Assembly (NCBI RefSeq): GCF_932526225.1
Contig: NC_064041.1
Span: forward strand, 2,740,699-2,804,698
Origin: Nematostella vectensis
Taxonomy: Eukaryota; Cnidaria; Anthozoa; Actiniaria; Edwardsiidae
DNA length: 64,000 nt
Direction of reading: 5' to 3'
The notes beneath the pieces were generated by a model. It searched no databases. It saw nothing but the letters and a program-made list of their open reading frames with translations, and was not told where the DNA came from. Shown one piece after another: positions 60,891-64,000 of the stretch (its first letter is position 1; each line of letters opens with the position of its first letter). The position numbers and the translations under genes were made by a program.

Positions 60891-61302
60891 AGGCAAATCC
60901 TAAATTATTACTTAAAAGTGCTTAATTCCAATTTCTAATTTCAAACCAAACCATGTTCATTGACCTATGTTAGGGTTAGAGATAATTAAATATAACAAAA
61001 AGTCAATGGGGAGAGGCAAAAGGGAGAAATGTATGAATGTATTTGAAAAAAAAATGTGACTCTACTTTAAAAATATATAACAATAATATGCAATAATAGC
61101 TTAAAATGAGCACTTTCCTAATATTTCCCCTTTCTCTTTACCTTAGGTTTGATATAAAACTGTTTTCTTTTCAGATGTATTATTGAAAAAGCACAAGTTT
61201 GATGTTGTTGCTTTATATAATTTAAGTACCTTGCTCTAATGAAAAACCCTTCCGTTGATAGAAGTTTCATTAATGTACACTTGTATCAAAGTTACATTTT
61301 GA

Positions 61303-61580
61303 CAAGCTTTGCCCTTGCAAAGAAACAAATGATGGATGAAACAGCATTCCAAAGTTAGAATGATATAGCCACATACACTTCAGGTGCCATATGGAAGATT
61401 CATCTATCACTTATTACTGGTGATACTCCATTACCAAGGAAATTAAAATCCACAAATATACCTCCAGTCATGCTATACATTGGTGCACCCACCCTGTAGG
61501 ATGGTGGCCTACAGTTTCTTTTATAAAAACCATGGGTCTACATATGCTAATGCTACTCCAAAATTAAATGCAATGGAAAG
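61303..61580. repeat. Old 0.65-kb-spaced direct repeat, second copy
   Basis: Second copy of 60650-60890, with conserved blocks in the same order and a longer spacer before the GGGTCTAC segment. Confidence 0.65.
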
Positions 61581-61687
61581 GATAAAAAATTGACTGAAAA
61601 TGTCGCATTTCAAACATATTACCTATTTTAATTTATTAAGGGTGCAGAGAGGAAACAGCAAATAATATCAATTGCGTACAAACATAG

Positions 61688-61741
61688 CCAAGAGAGGGAG
61701 AGGGAGAGAAGGAGGGGGAGGGGGGGGGGGGAGAGAAGGAA
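61688..61741. repeat. Purine (AG/G) tract
   Basis: A run of GAGAGGGAGAGG-type sequence with a G12 or longer core; simple repeat. Confidence 0.9.
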
Positions 61742-62070
61742 CAGTAATGCAACAGCTTGATTGAGCACTCTCCCGACAATCCCCTTTCCTCATTATCTTT
61801 AGGTTGATAGAAAAAATGTTTATCATTAAGAGCAAGTATGTTGCTCTAAAAAAAGCCTATCATACTTATACTGCTGTATAAAAGTAAGAAATCCCCTACT
61901 ATATTATCTTTAAGACATTTGCCTATTTTCATATGCCTCCCAGCCTCCAGCATCAATCATGGCCCTCAGATAGTCCTTGTTTGGTTTTACCTTTAAAAAA
62001 GTTATATTTTTATTTTCATCATTCCATTTATAACCTTACTAACTTTCCACAACTATTTGAATGATAAATA

Positions 62071-62186
62071 AATAAACACAATTGATAGTATGAAAGATGC
62101 AGACAATATAAGCTTAAGGAAAAAATAAAATAAACACAATTGATAGTATGCAAGATGCAGACATTATAAGCTTTAGGAAAAAAATA
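62071..62186. repeat. 58-bp direct repeat, two copies
   Basis: AATAAACACAATTGATAGTATG, RAAGATGCAGACA.TATAAGCTT and AGGAAAAA recur head to tail at 62071-62128 and 62129-62186 with three or four differences. Confidence 0.85.
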
Positions 62187-62617
62187 TAGGTAATAGGGGT
62201 TTCATTTTGGGTTTTATTTTAGATGAGAAAATTCTCTTGTAACTGCAAAGCTAATGTAGATATGATAATGTTGAAAAAGTTGCTGTATCTTGATACCATG
62301 CAAGATTTGTTGGGATTAATTGATGAACACCGGCTTTTTGGAGGCGATCTTTCACAGGGAACCCTTAACACCACAGGAAACCCGTAAGAACGTCAAGGAA
62401 GTATACTAGCTTTTGCTATCAGAAACTTGTATCAAATTCCGGATATCACTTGGAGGTATGATAATATTATTGAGGTATACAGTGAACATGAACTCTATGC
62501 AACCTAAAACAGTTTGTAATCAATTTGCCTTAATAAAATAGGCGTGTGAGTTTGCTTCTAAGTTTTTTTTTATATCACAAATAATGCTGAATGAAATCTA
62601 TTAGTTTTTTTTAGAGA

Positions 62618-63180
62618 TGCTGACGCTCCTGACAACTAGGGATGAGTAAAATCTACCTAGTTTGTCTGTAGAGGTCCTGACATCCCTGACACTTCTGACA
62701 ACTAGGGATGAGTAAAATCTACCTAGTTTGTCTGTAGAGGTCCTGACATCCCTGACACTTCTGACAACTAGGGATGAGTAAAATCTACCTAGTTTGTCTG
62801 TAGAAGTCCTGACACCCCTGACACTCCTGACAACTAGGCTCAATAAAATCTACCTAGTTTGTCTGTAGAAGTCCTGACACTCCTGACAACTAGGCTCAAT
62901 AAAAGCTACCTAGTTTGTCTGTAGAGGTCCTGACACCCCTGACAACTAGGCTCAATAAAATCTACCTAGTTTGTCTGTAGAGGTCCTGACACCCCTGACA
63001 ACTAGGCTCAATAAAATCTACCTAGTTTGTCTGTAGAGGTCCTGACACCCCTGACAACTAGGCTCAATAAAAGCTACCTAGTTTGCCTGTAGAGGTCCTG
63101 ACACCCCTGACACTCCTGACAACAGGGATAAGTAAAATCTACCTAGTTTGTCTGTAGAGGTCCTGACATCCCTGACACCA
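62618..63180. repeat. Minisatellite array, about nine 52-66-bp units
   Basis: The core is TACCTAGTTTGTCTGTAGAG followed by GTCCTGACAYCCCTGACA, then CAACTAGG and either GATGAG or CTCAA before TAAAATC. Early units carry an extra TGACACTTC; the middle units are the shorter CTCAATAAAA type. ACCTAG and CTAGG halves form short dyads. The minus-strand frame (62601-62843) across it is spurious. Confidence 0.92.
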
Positions 63181-63189
63181 TCCTGTAAA

Positions 63190-64000
63190 AGAATGCAATG
63201 AGGTGTTGTCAGTAGTGGCTGGTAGCGCTTGTTAACATACAAAGTTGCTAAAAAGAAGATACTTCAAGGCAACTGCCTCTTCATCAGTGTGTACTTGAAA
63301 CTCATTTAGCATCGAAAATCTAGAATCATACAATGACACTCACAACTAATAAAAGTACCAAGTTATTCTCAGGAACTAGTTCGCAGAGGTCGGCATAACA
63401 ATACGAGACCTCTCTACTTCGCTACAACCCCAGTGGTGTAGCCAGGATTTTCAACGGTTTGGGGCCCAAAAGGCCTTCTCAAGGCATTTTCTCCTGTATT
63501 TTAGATAATGTCTCATACATTTACTGTATTTTTGGCTGCTACAAGGGGGGATGAGCTGGCCCCCTGGGCCACCCCCTGAACCCCCTCCCTCTCCGCCATT
63601 TTGATTAATTGTTATTCAAAGGTTAAAAATTATCCGGTGAAATGTGCTTATCAAAATATATTTTGTTGTTAAAGTCCATACTAAAAGCACTCTCACCGTA
63701 AATTATGTGGGAATATGTTCACTTCCAGGCAGCATTCTCACTTCCGGTTCTCACTCTAGAGGCCTGTTTCGGTTTTTCCTTGTCATCTTTTGTTCATAAA
63801 CTAGTTCAATAACCTTGACATTTGGTACAGGTATTTACTTTGACCCAGTCCTACAATTAGATGCTGCTTGTTACCAAGCTGCATCCCCAGGGGGGAGAGT
63901 AGTAACATATCGTTACACTATATAAACATGTAATAAGTATCGTTTAGCTGTTTTTCGTTTCTTTTAATGCATTACTGTTAGAGAAATCACTGTTTTTTGA
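63190..64000. other. Right flank, no gene recognised
   Basis: 63215-63300 contains AAGGCAACTGCCTCTTCATCAG, a motif type common at ends of animal retroelements, and 63431-63446 reads CAGTGGTGTAGCCAGG, resembling one terminal repeat of hAT-like elements. Neither has a partner here. The rest is unique AT-rich sequence with a C-rich stretch at 63557-63595. Confidence 0.4.

Noticed and set aside
62601-62843. 80-codon frame with RTSTDKLGRFYSSLVVRSVR repeats
   Set aside because: Shadow of the minisatellite at 62618-63180.
57541-63180. CRISPR-like array
   Set aside because: Repeats are contiguous without unique spacers, and the sequence is eukaryotic.
63431-63446. hAT-like terminal repeat CAGTGGTGTAGCCAGG
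   Set aside because: No opposite end or 8-bp duplication lies within the window.

Overview
The window is eukaryotic DNA from an animal, most likely a cnidarian. There are no operons or ribosome binding sites. It holds eukaryotic splice signals, minisatellites, and remains of piggyBac, Harbinger, Helitron (with an OTU protease), LINE and Ulp1-bearing DDE transposons, a mix I associate with anthozoan and hydrozoan genomes. The host assignment is inference. There is little host coding sequence; the window is mainly a repeat and transposon landscape.

Layout. Copy A (1-32732) and copy B (36421-56802) are two nearly identical direct copies of one segment. Each contains, left to right: a short unique lead; a tandem array of a 1994-bp unit (ten units in A, five in B) whose first unit carries a 948-bp Harbinger derivative; a 6.5-kb minus-strand Helitron fragment split by a 5.0-kb DDE/Ulp1 transposon, which is itself split by a LINE 3' end; a promoter-like patch with two CArG boxes; and a two-copy minisatellite. 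A piggyBac element with an intact transposase gene (18-2392) is present only in A. B shows the exact empty TTAA site.

The spacer between the copies (32733-36420) begins with 1.7 kb of almost G-free C/A-rich sequence, followed by an endonuclease/exonuclease/phosphatase-domain gene on the minus strand whose N-terminus is a 7-residue repeat. Right of B (56803-64000) is AT-rich intergenic sequence with two 57-66-bp minisatellite arrays, several old direct repeats and at most one weak candidate exon.

Relative order of events from nesting: Helitron, then DDE/Ulp1 transposon, then LINE fragment; and array formation, then Harbinger insertion in unit 1. All of this preceded duplication of the segment. 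Array length change and the piggyBac difference came after. The same pattern would also arise if two haplotypes of one locus were joined in tandem by the assembler; this is the main caveat for the window. The most unusual items are the boundary-resolved DDE/Ulp1 element, whose removal restores the Helitron reading frame, the piggyBac filled/empty pair, and the 1994-bp array in which B equals A minus units 4-8.
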